Position numbers and translations under genes: made by a program. The notes beneath the pieces are model-generated. The model was not told the DNA's origin, ran no database searches, and was given only the letters and a program-made list of their open reading frames with translations. From assembly GCA_016756725.1 (NCBI GenBank), contig JAESII010000005.1, forward strand, positions 1-64,000: a stretch of DNA of 64,000 nt, given 5' to 3'. Position 1 is the first letter of the stretch. Every line of letters begins with the position of its first letter. The stretch is from Synergistaceae bacterium. GTDB taxonomy: Bacteria > Synergistota > Synergistia > Synergistales > Aminithiophilaceae. This document shows positions 7,873 to 16,540 of the stretch, piece after piece.

Positions 7873-8002
7873 AAGCTCTGCTGAATTAAATCGTAATTGC
7901 TTTCCAGGGGTTGGGGAACCTGCAGCGACGGTCGTAGCCAGGCACCAGAGGGCGGCATTTTCCCTTGTTTGCGCGGATACCATGACGAGGAGGTCGAATT
8001 GC

Positions 8003-8263
8003 ATGGAAGTTCTGAAGGTCTCAGCAAACTCTCAACCGAAGTCCGTAGCCGGTGCCATCGCAGCCGTACTCCGTGAGAAGGGGGCCGTCGAGGTCCAGTC
8101 CGTCGGAGCCGGAGCCGTCAATCAGTCCGTCAAGGCCATCGCCATCGCCCGAGGCTATGTCGCCCCCAACGGCATCGACCTGGTCTGTATCCCCGCCTTT
8201 GCCAAGATCGAAATCGACGGGGAGGAACGGACGGCCATCAAGTTCCAGCTCGAATCGCGCTAA
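8003..8263 (+). CDS. spoVS: Stage V sporulation protein S homologue
   Basis: The 86-aa length and sequence (MEVLKVSANSQPKSVAGAIA at the start, then GAGAVNQSVKAIAIARGY) match SpoVS closely. SpoVS is a small Alba-like, probably nucleic-acid-binding protein needed for late sporulation in Bacillus. It is also kept in non-sporulating Thermus, Thermotoga and Synergistota lineages, where its role is unclear. GAGGAGG precedes the ATG by 9 bp. It is monocistronic, with its own promoter and terminator. Confidence 0.96.
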   Translation: MEVLKVSANSQPKSVAGAIAAVLREKGAVEVQSVGAGAVNQSVKAIAIARGYVAPNGIDLVCIPAFAKIEIDGEERTAIKFQLESR

Positions 8264-8290
8264 GTCAGTCGTCAGACCGCTGCCTCAGGG

Positions 8291-8320
8291 GCGCAGGCCA
8301 AGGCTCTGTGCTCCTTTTTT
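8291..8320 (+). terminator. Probable terminator after spoVS
   Basis: GCGCAGGCC pairs with GGCTCTGTGC (one bulge, one G-T pair) and is followed by TCCTTTTTT. It is 28 bp after the spoVS stop. Confidence 0.6.
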
Positions 8321-8409
8321 GTGCTCTTTCGCTGGAGAAGAGGGCCCGTAACGTATATACTTTGCTCAGTCTCGATGGACAATTCCGACCGATCAGGGAG
8401 GTTCCTGGC

Positions 8410-9690
8410 ATGGCAGAAATTACTGCACCACGGGGCGTGAAAGATGTGCTCCCCGGAGAATCGTGGAAATGGGCTTACGTGTTGGACCAGTTTCGTACCC
8501 TGGCAGAGGGTTTCGGCTTCAGTGAGGTCCATCTGCCCATCTTCGAGCACACCGAGCTCTTCTGCCGCGGCATCGGCGACACGACGGACGTCGTGGAGAA
8601 GGAGATGTACACCTTCGAGGACCGAGCCGGGCGGAGCCTGACGCTGAGGCCCGAGGCGACGGCCTCCATGGTGCGGTCCTATCTGGAAAACCGCATGGCT
8701 TCGGGACCGCAGCCGGTCAAACTCTGGTGCGCCGGTCCCATGTTCCGCTATGAGAGGCCCCAGAAGGGGCGGTACCGCCAGTTCTGGCAGCTTGACGTGG
8801 AGGTGCTCGGTTCCGTCAATCCCCTCGTCGACGTGGAGATCATCGAGCTTTCCCTCGAACTCTACCGCCGTCTGGGCATGGCGAACCTTGAGGTAGTCGT
8901 CAACTCCGTCGGCTGTCCCGCCTGCCGTCCCGCCTACCGCAAGGCCCTGCAGGACTACCTGCGACCCCATCTCGGCGAACTCTGCGGCAGCTGCAAGAGC
9001 CGTTTCGACCGCAATCCCCTGCGCATTCTGGACTGCAAGAACGAGACCTGCAAGGCCCTCACCGAAGGGGCTCCCGACGTGATGGACTCCCTCTGCGACG
9101 AGTGCCGCGACCACTTCGCCGCCGTCCGCAAGAGGCTTGACCTCCTCGGCGCCAGCACCCGCATCGACAAGCGCCTCGTCCGGGGGCTGGACTACTACAC
9201 CAAGACGGCCTACGAGGTCCTTTCGGGGGATCTGGGAGCCCAGAACGCCGTCTGCGGCGGAGGGCGCTACGACAACCTGGCCGAATCGATCGGCGGTCCC
9301 CACGTGCCGGGCGTCGGCTTCGCCTCGGGCATTGAGCGCATCGTCCTGACGATGGAGCAGCAGGGCTGTTCCTTCGGCCGCGAGCCGTCGACAGACGTCT
9401 ACGTCATCGCCGTCGACGGGGCCGCTTCCGACGAGGCGGTGAAGCTCCTCTACGCCCTCCGCCGCCAGGGCCTCCGGGCCGAGATGGACTATCAGGGCCG
9501 TTCCGTGAAGGCCCAGCTCAAGACGGCATCCCAGGCCGCCTTCGCCTGTTTCCTCGGCAGCGACGAGGTGGCCCGTTCCGTCGTGGCCGTCAAGGAGATG
9601 GCCACGGGAAATCAGGAAGAGCTCCTCTTCGACGGCGCCGCCGCGGCGATCCGGTCGAAGCTGGCCCGCCAGGAGGATCGTAGACCATGA
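8410..9690 (+). CDS. hisS: Histidine-tRNA ligase
   Basis: The 426-aa class II synthetase charges tRNA-His. Motif 2 is clear (MFRYERPQKGRYRQFWQ), as are the histidine-binding region LDYYTKTAYEVL and motif 3 (GVGFASGIER). The anticodon-binding domain occupies about the last 95 residues. The ATG at 8410 follows AGGGAGG and begins MAEITAPRGVKDVLP, the normal start; the frame extends upstream to 8308 without homology. A TATACT -10-like element is at 8356-8361. Its TGA overlaps the aspS start (ATGA), the common hisS-aspS pairing. Confidence 0.97.
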   Translation: MAEITAPRGVKDVLPGESWKWAYVLDQFRTLAEGFGFSEVHLPIFEHTELFCRGIGDTTDVVEKEMYTFEDRAGRSLTLRPEATASMVRSYLENRMASGPQPVKLWCAGPMFRYERPQKGRYRQFWQLDVEVLGSVNPLVDVEIIELSLELYRRLGMANLEVVVNSVGCPACRPAYRKALQDYLRPHLGELCGSCKSRFDRNPLRILDCKNETCKALTEGAPDVMDSLCDECRDHFAAVRKRLDLLGASTRIDKRLVRGLDYYTKTAYEVLSGDLGAQNAVCGGGRYDNLAESIGGPHVPGVGFASGIERIVLTMEQQGCSFGREPSTDVYVIAVDGAASDEAVKLLYALRRQGLRAEMDYQGRSVKAQLKTASQAAFACFLGSDEVARSVVAVKEMATGNQEELLFDGAAAAIRSKLARQEDRRP

Positions 9691-11486
9691 CCATAACCGA
9701 ACGACAGTTTGACGCCTCCTGGGGCCGCACCGTCCACTGCGGCGCCGTCAGCGGAGACCTCGAGGGGACGACGGTCGTCCTCAACGGCTGGCTCCGGTGC
9801 CGCCGCGACCTGGGCGGCATCATCTTCCTCGAGGTCTGGGACCACAGCGGCACCGTCCAGGTCGTCCTCAATCCCGAGAGAAACCCGGCCGTCCACGAGA
9901 GGGCCAAGGCCCTGCGGAGCGAGTTTGTCCTGGCCCTGAAGGGGGTCGTCTCCCGTCGCCCCGAGGGGACGGAGAACGACGAGATTCCCACGGGCCTCTG
10001 GGAGGTCCTCGTCGACGACTTCCTCCTCCTCTCCCCGTCGGCGCCCCTGCCCTTCGAGATGGACAGCGCCGACGAGGTGGACGAGACGATCCGCCTCCGT
10101 CACCGCTACCTCGACCTCCGGCGGCCCCGGATGCAGGAGAACCTGCGGGTCCGTCACCGGGCCTCCCTCTACACGAGGACCTTCCTCGACGGTGAGGGCT
10201 TCATCGAGGTCGAGACGCCCATGCTGACCCGGTCGACGCCGGAAGGGGCCAGGGACTACCTCGTCCCGAGCCGGGTCAACCGAGGGGCTTTCTACGCCCT
10301 GCCCCAGTCGCCCCAGATCTTCAAGCAGATCCTCATGATCGGCGGCTGCGACCGCTATTTCCAGATCGCCCGCTGCTTCCGCGACGAGGATCTCCGCGCC
10401 GACCGACAGCCCGAGTTCACCCAGATCGACCTGGAGATGAGCTTCACCTCTGAGGAACAGATCATCGACCTGCTGGAGCGCTACACCTGCGGCCTCTGGC
10501 GGCAGATCGCCGGCTGCGTCCTGGCGAGCCCCTTCCCCCGCCTGACCTGGCGGGAGGCCATGGACCGCTACGGCAGCGACAAGCCGGATCTGAGGATCCC
10601 CTTCGCCCTCGTCGACGTCCGCGACGTCTTCGAGGGGACGGAGATCAAGGCCTTCGGGGCGGTCCTCGCCGGCGGCGGTGTGATCCGCGCCCTGCCCCTG
10701 CCCGGCGGGGCTTCCCTGTCGCGGAAGGAGATCGACGGCGTCAACGGCCGGGGCCAGGAGCTGGGCGCCCAGGGGCTGGCTCCCTTCCAGTTCCGTGACG
10801 GGCAGCTCAAGGGGCCCCTCGTCAAGTTCCTCGACGTGGAGCGCCAGAGCCGCCTCATCGAGACGGCGGGCCTCAAGGAGGGTGACGCCCTCTTCGTCAT
10901 GGCCGACCCCTCCTGGCGCAAGACCTGCGAGGTCCTGGGCCAGCTCCGCCTCGAACTGGCCCGTTCCCGCGGCCTCGTCGACGAGAAGGCCTGGGCCTTC
11001 CTCTGGGTGACGGAGTTCCCCATGTTCGAGTGGGATGAGGAGGAGGAGCGCTGGGTGGCCGTTCACCATCCCTTCACGGCTCCCATGGCCGACGACCTGG
11101 ACCGGCTCGAGACCGAGCCAGGCTCGGTCCGGAGCCGGGCCTACGACCTCGTCCTCAACGGGACGGAAGTGGGCGGCGGCTCGATCCGGATTCACGATCC
11201 CCGGGTGCAGGAGAAGGTCTTCGGGGCCTTGGGCTTCACGGCCGAGACGGCCCGGGAGCGCTTCGGTTTCCTCCTCGACGCCCTTTCCTTCGGGACGCCC
11301 CCTCACGGAGGACTGGCTCTTGGCTTTGACCGCCTCGTCATGCTTCTTTGCGGGGCCCGGTCGATCCGCGAGGTCATGGCCTTCCCCAAGAACCAGAGGG
11401 CCCAGTGCGTCATGTCCGGCGCTCCCGGAACCGTCGACGAGGCCCAGCTCCGCGAGCTGGCCGTCAAGGTCGACGACGAGCTTTAG
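9687..11486 (+). CDS. aspS: Aspartate-tRNA ligase
   Basis: The 599-aa protein is full length for the bacterial type. An N-terminal OB-fold anticodon domain spans about 1-120. The class II core has motif 1 (FIEVETPMLTRSTPEGARDY) and motif 2 (FQIARCFRDEDLRADRQPEF). A GAD insertion follows at about 290-400, and motif 3 is in GLALGFDRLVMLL near the end. It charges tRNA-Asp. Whether it also mischarges tRNA-Asn cannot be told here; no gatCAB or asnS lies in the window. It is translationally coupled to hisS by an ATGA overlap. Confidence 0.97.
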   Translation: MTITERQFDASWGRTVHCGAVSGDLEGTTVVLNGWLRCRRDLGGIIFLEVWDHSGTVQVVLNPERNPAVHERAKALRSEFVLALKGVVSRRPEGTENDEIPTGLWEVLVDDFLLLSPSAPLPFEMDSADEVDETIRLRHRYLDLRRPRMQENLRVRHRASLYTRTFLDGEGFIEVETPMLTRSTPEGARDYLVPSRVNRGAFYALPQSPQIFKQILMIGGCDRYFQIARCFRDEDLRADRQPEFTQIDLEMSFTSEEQIIDLLERYTCGLWRQIAGCVLASPFPRLTWREAMDRYGSDKPDLRIPFALVDVRDVFEGTEIKAFGAVLAGGGVIRALPLPGGASLSRKEIDGVNGRGQELGAQGLAPFQFRDGQLKGPLVKFLDVERQSRLIETAGLKEGDALFVMADPSWRKTCEVLGQLRLELARSRGLVDEKAWAFLWVTEFPMFEWDEEEERWVAVHHPFTAPMADDLDRLETEPGSVRSRAYDLVLNGTEVGGGSIRIHDPRVQEKVFGALGFTAETARERFGFLLDALSFGTPPHGGLALGFDRLVMLLCGARSIREVMAFPKNQRAQCVMSGAPGTVDEAQLRELAVKVDDEL

Positions 11487-11558
11487 GCAGGACCCTTTCC
11501 TGCAGGGAGCCCCGGTCCGGCCGGGGCCGACGAATAGAGAAAAAGGAGGAGATGGGCG

Positions 11559-12242
11559 ATGGCGACGATCCGCTTTCTGGGGCATGCCGCTTTCCACATC
11601 GAGGGAGAGGGCCTGAAAGGGCTCATCGACCCCTTCCTGACGGGCAACCCTCAGGCCAGCGAGGGAGCCGACGGCTTCACCGACCTGAACTATATCTTCC
11701 TGACCCACGGCCATGGCGATCACCTGGGCGACACGGTCCAGATCGCCAAGAGGACGGGGGCCACGGTGGTGGCCAACTTCGAGCTCTGCCACTACCTGGA
11801 GACCAAGGGGCTCTCCTGCCACCCCATGCACATAGGCGGGCGCTGGGCCTTCCCCTTCGGCAGGGTCAAGATGACGCCGGCCTTCCACGGTTCGGGCATC
11901 TTCGAGGGTGATCAGGTGATCTACGGCGGCCTGGCCGGAGGCTTCCTCGTCGAGGTGGAGGGGAAGAAGATCTACCACGCCGGCGACACGGGGCTGACGA
12001 AGGAGATGGAGCTCCTCGCCGAGGAGGAGATTCAGGTGGCCCTCCTGCCCATCGGCGGCAACTTCGTCATGGACGAGACTGACGCCGCCCGGGCCGCAGC
12101 GATGATCCGGTCCGAGACGGTCGTGCCCATGCACTACGACACCTTCGACCTCGTCCGGGCCGACGCCGGCCGCTTCACGGAACTCGTCGGCGACGCCTCG
12201 CGCGTCGTCGTCCTCAAGCCGGGCCAGGAGCTGCGCTTCTAG
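11559..12242 (+). CDS. UPF0173 metal-dependent hydrolase (metallo-beta-lactamase fold)
   Basis: The 227-aa protein has the metallo-beta-lactamase signature FLTHGHGDHLGDT near residues 47-59. Further metal ligands are H110 in AFHGSG, D143 in HAGDTG and H190 in VPMHYDTF. The overall layout matches the UPF0173 (YtkL/MJ1163) family, whose natural substrate is not established. AAAGGAGG lies upstream of the ATG. It is 72 bp after aspS without an obvious terminator, so it may be the third gene of that operon, and a strong terminator follows it. Confidence 0.9.
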   Translation: MATIRFLGHAAFHIEGEGLKGLIDPFLTGNPQASEGADGFTDLNYIFLTHGHGDHLGDTVQIAKRTGATVVANFELCHYLETKGLSCHPMHIGGRWAFPFGRVKMTPAFHGSGIFEGDQVIYGGLAGGFLVEVEGKKIYHAGDTGLTKEMELLAEEEIQVALLPIGGNFVMDETDAARAAAMIRSETVVPMHYDTFDLVRADAGRFTELVGDASRVVVLKPGQELRF

Positions 12243-12263
12243 GGGCCCTGTCTCCGTTTCACC

Positions 12264-12302
12264 GCCGGGGCGGACCCTTGAGGTCACCGCCCCGGCCTTT
12301 TT
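12264..12302 (+). terminator. Terminator after the UPF0173 gene
   Basis: A perfect 10-bp stem GCCGGGGCGG/CCGCCCCGGC with a 13-nt loop is followed by C and five T residues. It separates the hisS-aspS unit from ugd. Confidence 0.88.
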
Positions 12303-12330
12303 GACCGATGCAGCCCGAGGAGGGAACCCT

Positions 12331-13683
12331 TTGCGCATCTGCATGATCGGAACGGGCTACGTGGGCCTCGTCACGGGGGCCTGTCTGGCCGAAATGGGCA
12401 ACGATGTCTGGTGCGTCGACGTCGACGAGGCCAAGATTGAGGGACTCCGTCAGGGGCGCATTCCCATCTACGAGCCCGGTCTGGAGACCATCGTGACCCG
12501 CAACGCCGAACAGGGGCGCCTCCGGTTCACGACGGACCTGGCCGAGGCCCTGGCCGAATCGCTTTTCGTCTTCATCGCCGTCGGGACGCCTCCCGACGGG
12601 GCGGGGGCGGCGGACCTGCGTTTCGTCTTCGACGTGGCCCGCCAGATCGGCTCCGCCATGGAGAGCTACAAGATCGTCGTCGCCAAGTCGACGGTTCCCG
12701 TGGGGACGACGGTGAAGATCAAGGAGACCATCGCCGAGGCCCTGGCGGGACGGGGCCGGAGCGATCTCGAGTTCGACGTCGCCTTCTGTCCCGAGTTCCT
12801 CAAGGAGGGTTCGGCCGTCGACGATTTCATGAAGCCCGACCGGATCGTCATCGGCACAGAGAATAACCGCACCGCCGAGCTGCTGAAGGAGCTTTTCAGC
12901 TTCTTCACCTTCCGGGAGGAGCGGATGTTTGCCATGTCCATCGCCTCGGCGGAGCTGACCAAATACGCCGCCAACGCAATGCTGGCGACGCGGATCAGCT
13001 TCATGAACGAGCTGGCCCGCTTCTGCGAGCGGGTAGGCGCCGACGTCACCGAGGTACGGCGCGGAATGGGAAGCGACGGCCGCATCGGTTCGGCCTTCCT
13101 CTACGCCGGCGTGGGCTACGGCGGCTCCTGCTTTCCCAAGGACGTGAAGGCCCTCGTCCACTCGGGCCGAGAGGCGGCCACGCCCTTTTCGATCCTCGAA
13201 GCCGTCGAGGCCGTCAACGACGGCCAGAGGGGCTGGTTCTTCGAGAAGATCCTCCGTCACTATGGGGGGAAGCTGGGGGGGAAGGACTTTGCCCTCTGGG
13301 GGCTGAGCTTCAAGCCCAACACGGACGACGTGAGGGAGGCGCCGGCGCTGGACCTGATCTGCCGCCTCCTCGAGGCGGGAGCCTCGGTGCGGGCCTACGA
13401 CCCCGTGGCGGAGGAGAATGCCCGGAGGACCCTCGCCTCCTGTCCCGCCGTCGAAGGGGCCCTGGCCGAGGGGCGTCTCCGCTTCGGGCCCGACAACTAC
13501 GAGGTGCTCCAGGGGGCCGACGCCCTCGTCCTTCTCACCGAGTGGCCTCTCTTCCGCAAGCCCGACTGGGAGCGGATCCGCTCCCTCCTGGCCGAGCCGG
13601 TCCTCTTCGACGGCCGCAACCAGTATGACCCGGCCCGGATGAAGGCCGCCGGTTTCGTCTATCACGCCGTGGGGCGGGCCTGA
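12331..13683 (+). CDS. ugd: UDP-glucose 6-dehydrogenase
   Basis: This enzyme oxidises UDP-glucose to UDP-glucuronate with two NAD+, the first step toward L-Ara4N. TTG 12331 is preferred: GAGGAGG lies 7 bp upstream and the protein then begins LRICMIGTGYVGLVTGACLA, the Rossmann fold. The length is 450 aa, normal for the family. The catalytic cysteine is about C267 in GVGYGGSCFPKDVKAL. The gene converges with the arn operon on the other strand and supplies its substrate. Upstream lies the terminator of the previous unit, and its own terminator is inside the 3' end of arnD. Confidence 0.95.
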   Translation: MRICMIGTGYVGLVTGACLAEMGNDVWCVDVDEAKIEGLRQGRIPIYEPGLETIVTRNAEQGRLRFTTDLAEALAESLFVFIAVGTPPDGAGAADLRFVFDVARQIGSAMESYKIVVAKSTVPVGTTVKIKETIAEALAGRGRSDLEFDVAFCPEFLKEGSAVDDFMKPDRIVIGTENNRTAELLKELFSFFTFREERMFAMSIASAELTKYAANAMLATRISFMNELARFCERVGADVTEVRRGMGSDGRIGSAFLYAGVGYGGSCFPKDVKALVHSGREAATPFSILEAVEAVNDGQRGWFFEKILRHYGGKLGGKDFALWGLSFKPNTDDVREAPALDLICRLLEAGASVRAYDPVAEENARRTLASCPAVEGALAEGRLRFGPDNYEVLQGADALVLLTEWPLFRKPDWERIRSLLAEPVLFDGRNQYDPARMKAAGFVYHAVGRA

Positions 13684-13686
13684 CCG

Positions 13687-14577
13687 TCAGCTCTGAAGGG
13701 CCAGAGTCCCCGCCCGTCCCGGCAGGGTGCCCCGCCGCAGTTCGCGGCGGGGCGTTTTTTTTTGGTCCACGGCGGCGGCCAGGTCGGCCAGGGGGACGAC
13801 GGCCAGGCCTTGATCGCGGCAGCGTCGGAGCAGATCGTCGAGGAGGGGGAGCTGTCTGAGCCCCTCCATTTCGGTGTGGATCGTGTGAACCGTGACGTCG
13901 CCGAAGGTAGCCATAAGACGGTCGTTGAAGTTGCCTTCGTCGGTGCCGTCGCGGCCGAGGAGCTCGTCCATGGTGGGCGTCGTCGTCGGGATCTGGAGGG
14001 TGGCGAAGGCCTCGCCGTCGATGACGGGGAAGAAGGGCTCCCGCCCCCGGACGTCGCTGCAGTAGGCGAGGTCCATCCGGTCCTGCACGTGGAGGCTCCT
14101 GGCGTTGGCCTGCCAGCCCGGCGCGGCGCAGGAGAGGGGAGGGCGGCCCAAAAGCTGTTCGAAAAGCTCCCGGGCCCGGAGGAACTCCTCCTCGATCCGG
14201 CCCTCGTCGAGGCGGTCCAGCTCGTCCTGCCACTTGACGTGATCCCAGGCGTGGATGCCGCACTCATGGCCCTCTCCGTCGGTTTTGACGACGAGGTCGG
14301 GCTCGGAGGGGACGATGAGGGGCGCCGGAAGGAGGGTGCCGTAGAGGAGGGTCCGTAGGCCGTAGGTGCTCACCGGGCCGGTTCTGCCCATCTTGGCGAG
14401 AAAGCCGGGCCGGAAGACGCGCCTGATGGCCTTGCCCGAGTTGTCGGGACCGAAGGAGAAGAAGAAGGAGGCCCGGACCCCGTGGCGGGCCAAAAGATCG
14501 AGAAGACGGGGCACGCCCTCCCGGTAGCCCCGGAGGGTGTCGACGTCGATCTTGAGGCCCAGGAATCGGGCCGTCAT
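13687..14577 (-). CDS. arnD: Undecaprenyl-phosphate-Ara4FN deformylase ArnD (polysaccharide deacetylase family)
   Basis: The 296-aa NodB-fold enzyme removes the formyl group from undecaprenyl-phosphate 4-deoxy-4-formamido-L-arabinose. LGLKIDVDTLRGYREGVPRL at the N-terminus, GHECGIHAWDHVKWQD in the middle and the late VHTIHTEMEG motif match ArnD. Its ATG overlaps the stop of the decarboxylase gene (ATGA), and it is the last gene of the arn operon. Its last 25 or so codons run through the ugd terminator, so the C-terminal tail (DQKKTPRREL onward) may not be conserved. The protein acts at the inner membrane. Confidence 0.94.
   Translation of the reverse strand: MTARFLGLKIDVDTLRGYREGVPRLLDLLARHGVRASFFFSFGPDNSGKAIRRVFRPGFLAKMGRTGPVSTYGLRTLLYGTLLPAPLIVPSEPDLVVKTDGEGHECGIHAWDHVKWQDELDRLDEGRIEEEFLRARELFEQLLGRPPLSCAAPGWQANARSLHVQDRMDLAYCSDVRGREPFFPVIDGEAFATLQIPTTTPTMDELLGRDGTDEGNFNDRLMATFGDVTVHTIHTEMEGLRQLPLLDDLLRRCRDQGLAVVPLADLAAAVDQKKTPRRELRRGTLPGRAGTLALQS
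13729..13763 (+). terminator. Terminator of ugd, embedded in the 3' end of arnD
   Basis: A perfect 10-bp stem GCCCCGCCGC/GCGGCGGGGC with a 5-nt loop is followed by G and nine T residues, 46 bp after the ugd stop. The same bases encode the C-terminal region of ArnD on the opposite strand. Confidence 0.9.
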
Positions 14578-15584
14578 GGCCGGATCAGGGCCTCCACGGT
14601 GCGGCGCAGGGCCTCGTCGAGGGTCGTTTTCGGCTGCCAGCCGAGACGGCGCTCGATCTTTTCGATCGAGGGGACGCGGTCCTGCATGTCGTCGTAGCCG
14701 TTGCCGTAGTAGGTCTCGGCCGACTGGACGACGATCTGGGCCTGTCTGGCCCGTTCGGCCGTCTCGGGGAAGGTCTCGAGGATGGCCACCAGGTGGTCGA
14801 CCAGTTCGCTGATGGAGCGGTTGTTGGCGGGGTTGCCGATGTTGAAGATCTGACCGTCCGCTCCCTCCTCGTCGGCGACGATGGCCAGCAGGGCCTCGAT
14901 GCCGTCGCCGATCCAGGTGAAGCTCCGCCTCTGGCCGCCGCCGTTGACGAGGGTGACAGGCCGTCCTTCAAGGATGTCGAAGACGAACTGCGTCACCGAA
15001 CGGGCCCGCCTCTCTCTGGCGTCGTCGAAGCTGTCGAGCCTGGGGCCGATCCAGTTGAAAGGGCGGAAGAGGGTGTAGCGCAGCCCCTCCTCCTGGCCGT
15101 AGGCGGCGATGACGCGGTCCATCATCTGCTTGGCGCAGCTGTAGATCCAGCGCATCTTGCCGATGGGGCCCACCGTGAGGGGGCTCGAGTCCTCGTAGAG
15201 GATCCTGTCGGCGCTCATCCCGTAGACCTCCGACGTGGAGGGGAAGATGACCCGTTTCCCCTGGGCCACGCAGAATCGGACGATTTTGAGGTTGAGCTCG
15301 AAGTCGAGCTCGAAGGTCCAGAGGGGCCGGCTCAGGTAGTAGGAGGGTTTGGCCACCCCCACCAGGGGGAGGACGACGTCGCAGGCCGCGACCTGCTCCT
15401 CGATCCAGGCCAGGTCGTCGAAGGCGTCTCCCTGGCGGAGAAAGAAGCGGTCCCGGCCGAGACAGGTCTTGAGGTTGCCGCCGGCGAGATCGTGGGCGAC
15501 GACGGTCCAGTCCGTCTTCTCCAGCACGGCCTCGCAGAGGTGGCTTCCGATGAATCCGTTGGCGCCGAGGATGAGCAGTTTCAT
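14574..15584 (-). CDS. arnA: UDP-glucuronate decarboxylase, stand-alone ArnA C-terminal domain
   Basis: The 336-aa short-chain dehydrogenase-fold protein starts MKLLILGANGFIGSHLCEAV with GxxGxxG for NAD+. It has PSTSEVYG, the active-site YSCAKQMMDR (Tyr-x3-Lys), FRPFNWIGPRL and NGGGQRRSFTWIGDG, matching the decarboxylase half of ArnA. It converts UDP-glucuronate to UDP-4-keto-pentose, the substrate of ArnB. In enterobacteria this domain is fused behind the formyltransferase; here it is a separate gene. The reading frame continues upstream, but the ATG 15584 preceded by GGAAAGGA marks the real start. The gene lies 29 bp after the formyltransferase gene. Confidence 0.92.
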   Translation of the reverse strand: MKLLILGANGFIGSHLCEAVLEKTDWTVVAHDLAGGNLKTCLGRDRFFLRQGDAFDDLAWIEEQVAACDVVLPLVGVAKPSYYLSRPLWTFELDFELNLKIVRFCVAQGKRVIFPSTSEVYGMSADRILYEDSSPLTVGPIGKMRWIYSCAKQMMDRVIAAYGQEEGLRYTLFRPFNWIGPRLDSFDDARERRARSVTQFVFDILEGRPVTLVNGGGQRRSFTWIGDGIEALLAIVADEEGADGQIFNIGNPANNRSISELVDHLVAILETFPETAERARQAQIVVQSAETYYGNGYDDMQDRVPSIEKIERRLGWQPKTTLDEALRRTVEALIRP

Positions 15585-15613
15585 GATCTTTGTCCTTTCC
15601 GTGCCCGGAGGCA

Positions 15614-16540
15614 TCACGTTGATGGCGTTCCCAGTCGGGCCTGGGGCGGCAGGGCCCGGGCGATCGCCTCGCCGGGTGCTTCGTCCTCTCCCTCGAACTG
15701 GGCCGAGAGGACGGCCAGCCGTCCCTGGGCGGCGTTGACGACGAAGGGCGAGCGGCTCGCGACGGTGCCGCCGGCATTGGGGCTCCTCTCGTCGACGACG
15801 GCCGTCTTCCAGAGGAAGAGTTTCCGGCCCGAGACGAAGGTGAAGGCTCCCGGGTAGGGGTGGGTGACGGCCCGGACGAGGTCGTGGATCGACCGGGCAG
15901 GGAGGTTCCAGTCGATCTTCCCGTCTTCGGGGCCGCGGCGGCCGAAGAGGGTGGCTTTCGTCTCGTCCTGTTCGATGAGGGAGGCCATGCCCGCCTCGAG
16001 GGCGTCGAGGTTGCGTGCCACCAGCGTTCTTGACGCCCCGGCGACCTTGAGGAAGACGTCGTGAGCCGTCTCGTCCGGTCCGATGAGGACGGCTTCCTGA
16101 TCGACGATCCGTCCCGCGTCGGCGCGGGGGACCATCTCGTGGAGGGTCGCTCCCGTCTTGCCCTCGCCGTTGAGAACGGCCCAGTTGACGCAGGCCCGCC
16201 CCCGGTAGCGGGGAAGGAGGGAGCCGTGGATGTTGAAGGCCCCCAGCCGGGGCAGGGCCAGGATCTCCGGGCCCAGGAGGCTGCGGTAGTAGAAGGAGAG
16301 GATCAGTTCCGGCCTGAGGGCGGCGATGCGCTCCGTCCACTCTCCGTCGATCCGCTGAGGCGTGAAGCAGGCGACGCCTCCTTCCCGGGCCCGGTCCCGG
16401 ACGGAGCGGAACCAGACCTCCTCGTCGGGGTCGTCGTCGTAGGTGAAGACGGCGGCGACGTCGGCTCCCCGGCGGAGCAGCTCGTCGAGACAGACGTAGC
16501 CCACCTCGTTGTAGGCGAAGACGACGATTCTAGGCCTCAT
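15614..16540 (-). CDS. arnA: UDP-L-Ara4N formyltransferase, stand-alone ArnA N-terminal domain
   Basis: The 308-aa protein belongs to the methionyl-tRNA formyltransferase fold. The core FNIHGSLLPRYRGRACVNWA holds the catalytic Asn and His, and the conserved Asp lies in PRADAGRIVDQE. It would transfer formyl from 10-formyltetrahydrofolate to UDP-L-Ara4N. Length and motifs match the N-terminal 300 residues of enterobacterial ArnA. A C-terminal OB-like part is present but divergent. The gene overlaps arnC by 11 bp, so the two are translated together. Methionyl-tRNA formyltransferase proper is less likely given the operon. Confidence 0.9.
   Translation of the reverse strand: MRPRIVVFAYNEVGYVCLDELLRRGADVAAVFTYDDDPDEEVWFRSVRDRAREGGVACFTPQRIDGEWTERIAALRPELILSFYYRSLLGPEILALPRLGAFNIHGSLLPRYRGRACVNWAVLNGEGKTGATLHEMVPRADAGRIVDQEAVLIGPDETAHDVFLKVAGASRTLVARNLDALEAGMASLIEQDETKATLFGRRGPEDGKIDWNLPARSIHDLVRAVTHPYPGAFTFVSGRKLFLWKTAVVDERSPNAGGTVASRSPFVVNAAQGRLAVLSAQFEGEDEAPGEAIARALPPQARLGTPST

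Noticed and set aside
9612-12344. 910-codon open frame on the minus strand across aspS and the hydrolase gene
   Set aside because: It is antisense to two clear genes. Its product is repetitive and acidic/Gly-rich, as expected from the complement of GC-rich codons, and it has no family signal.
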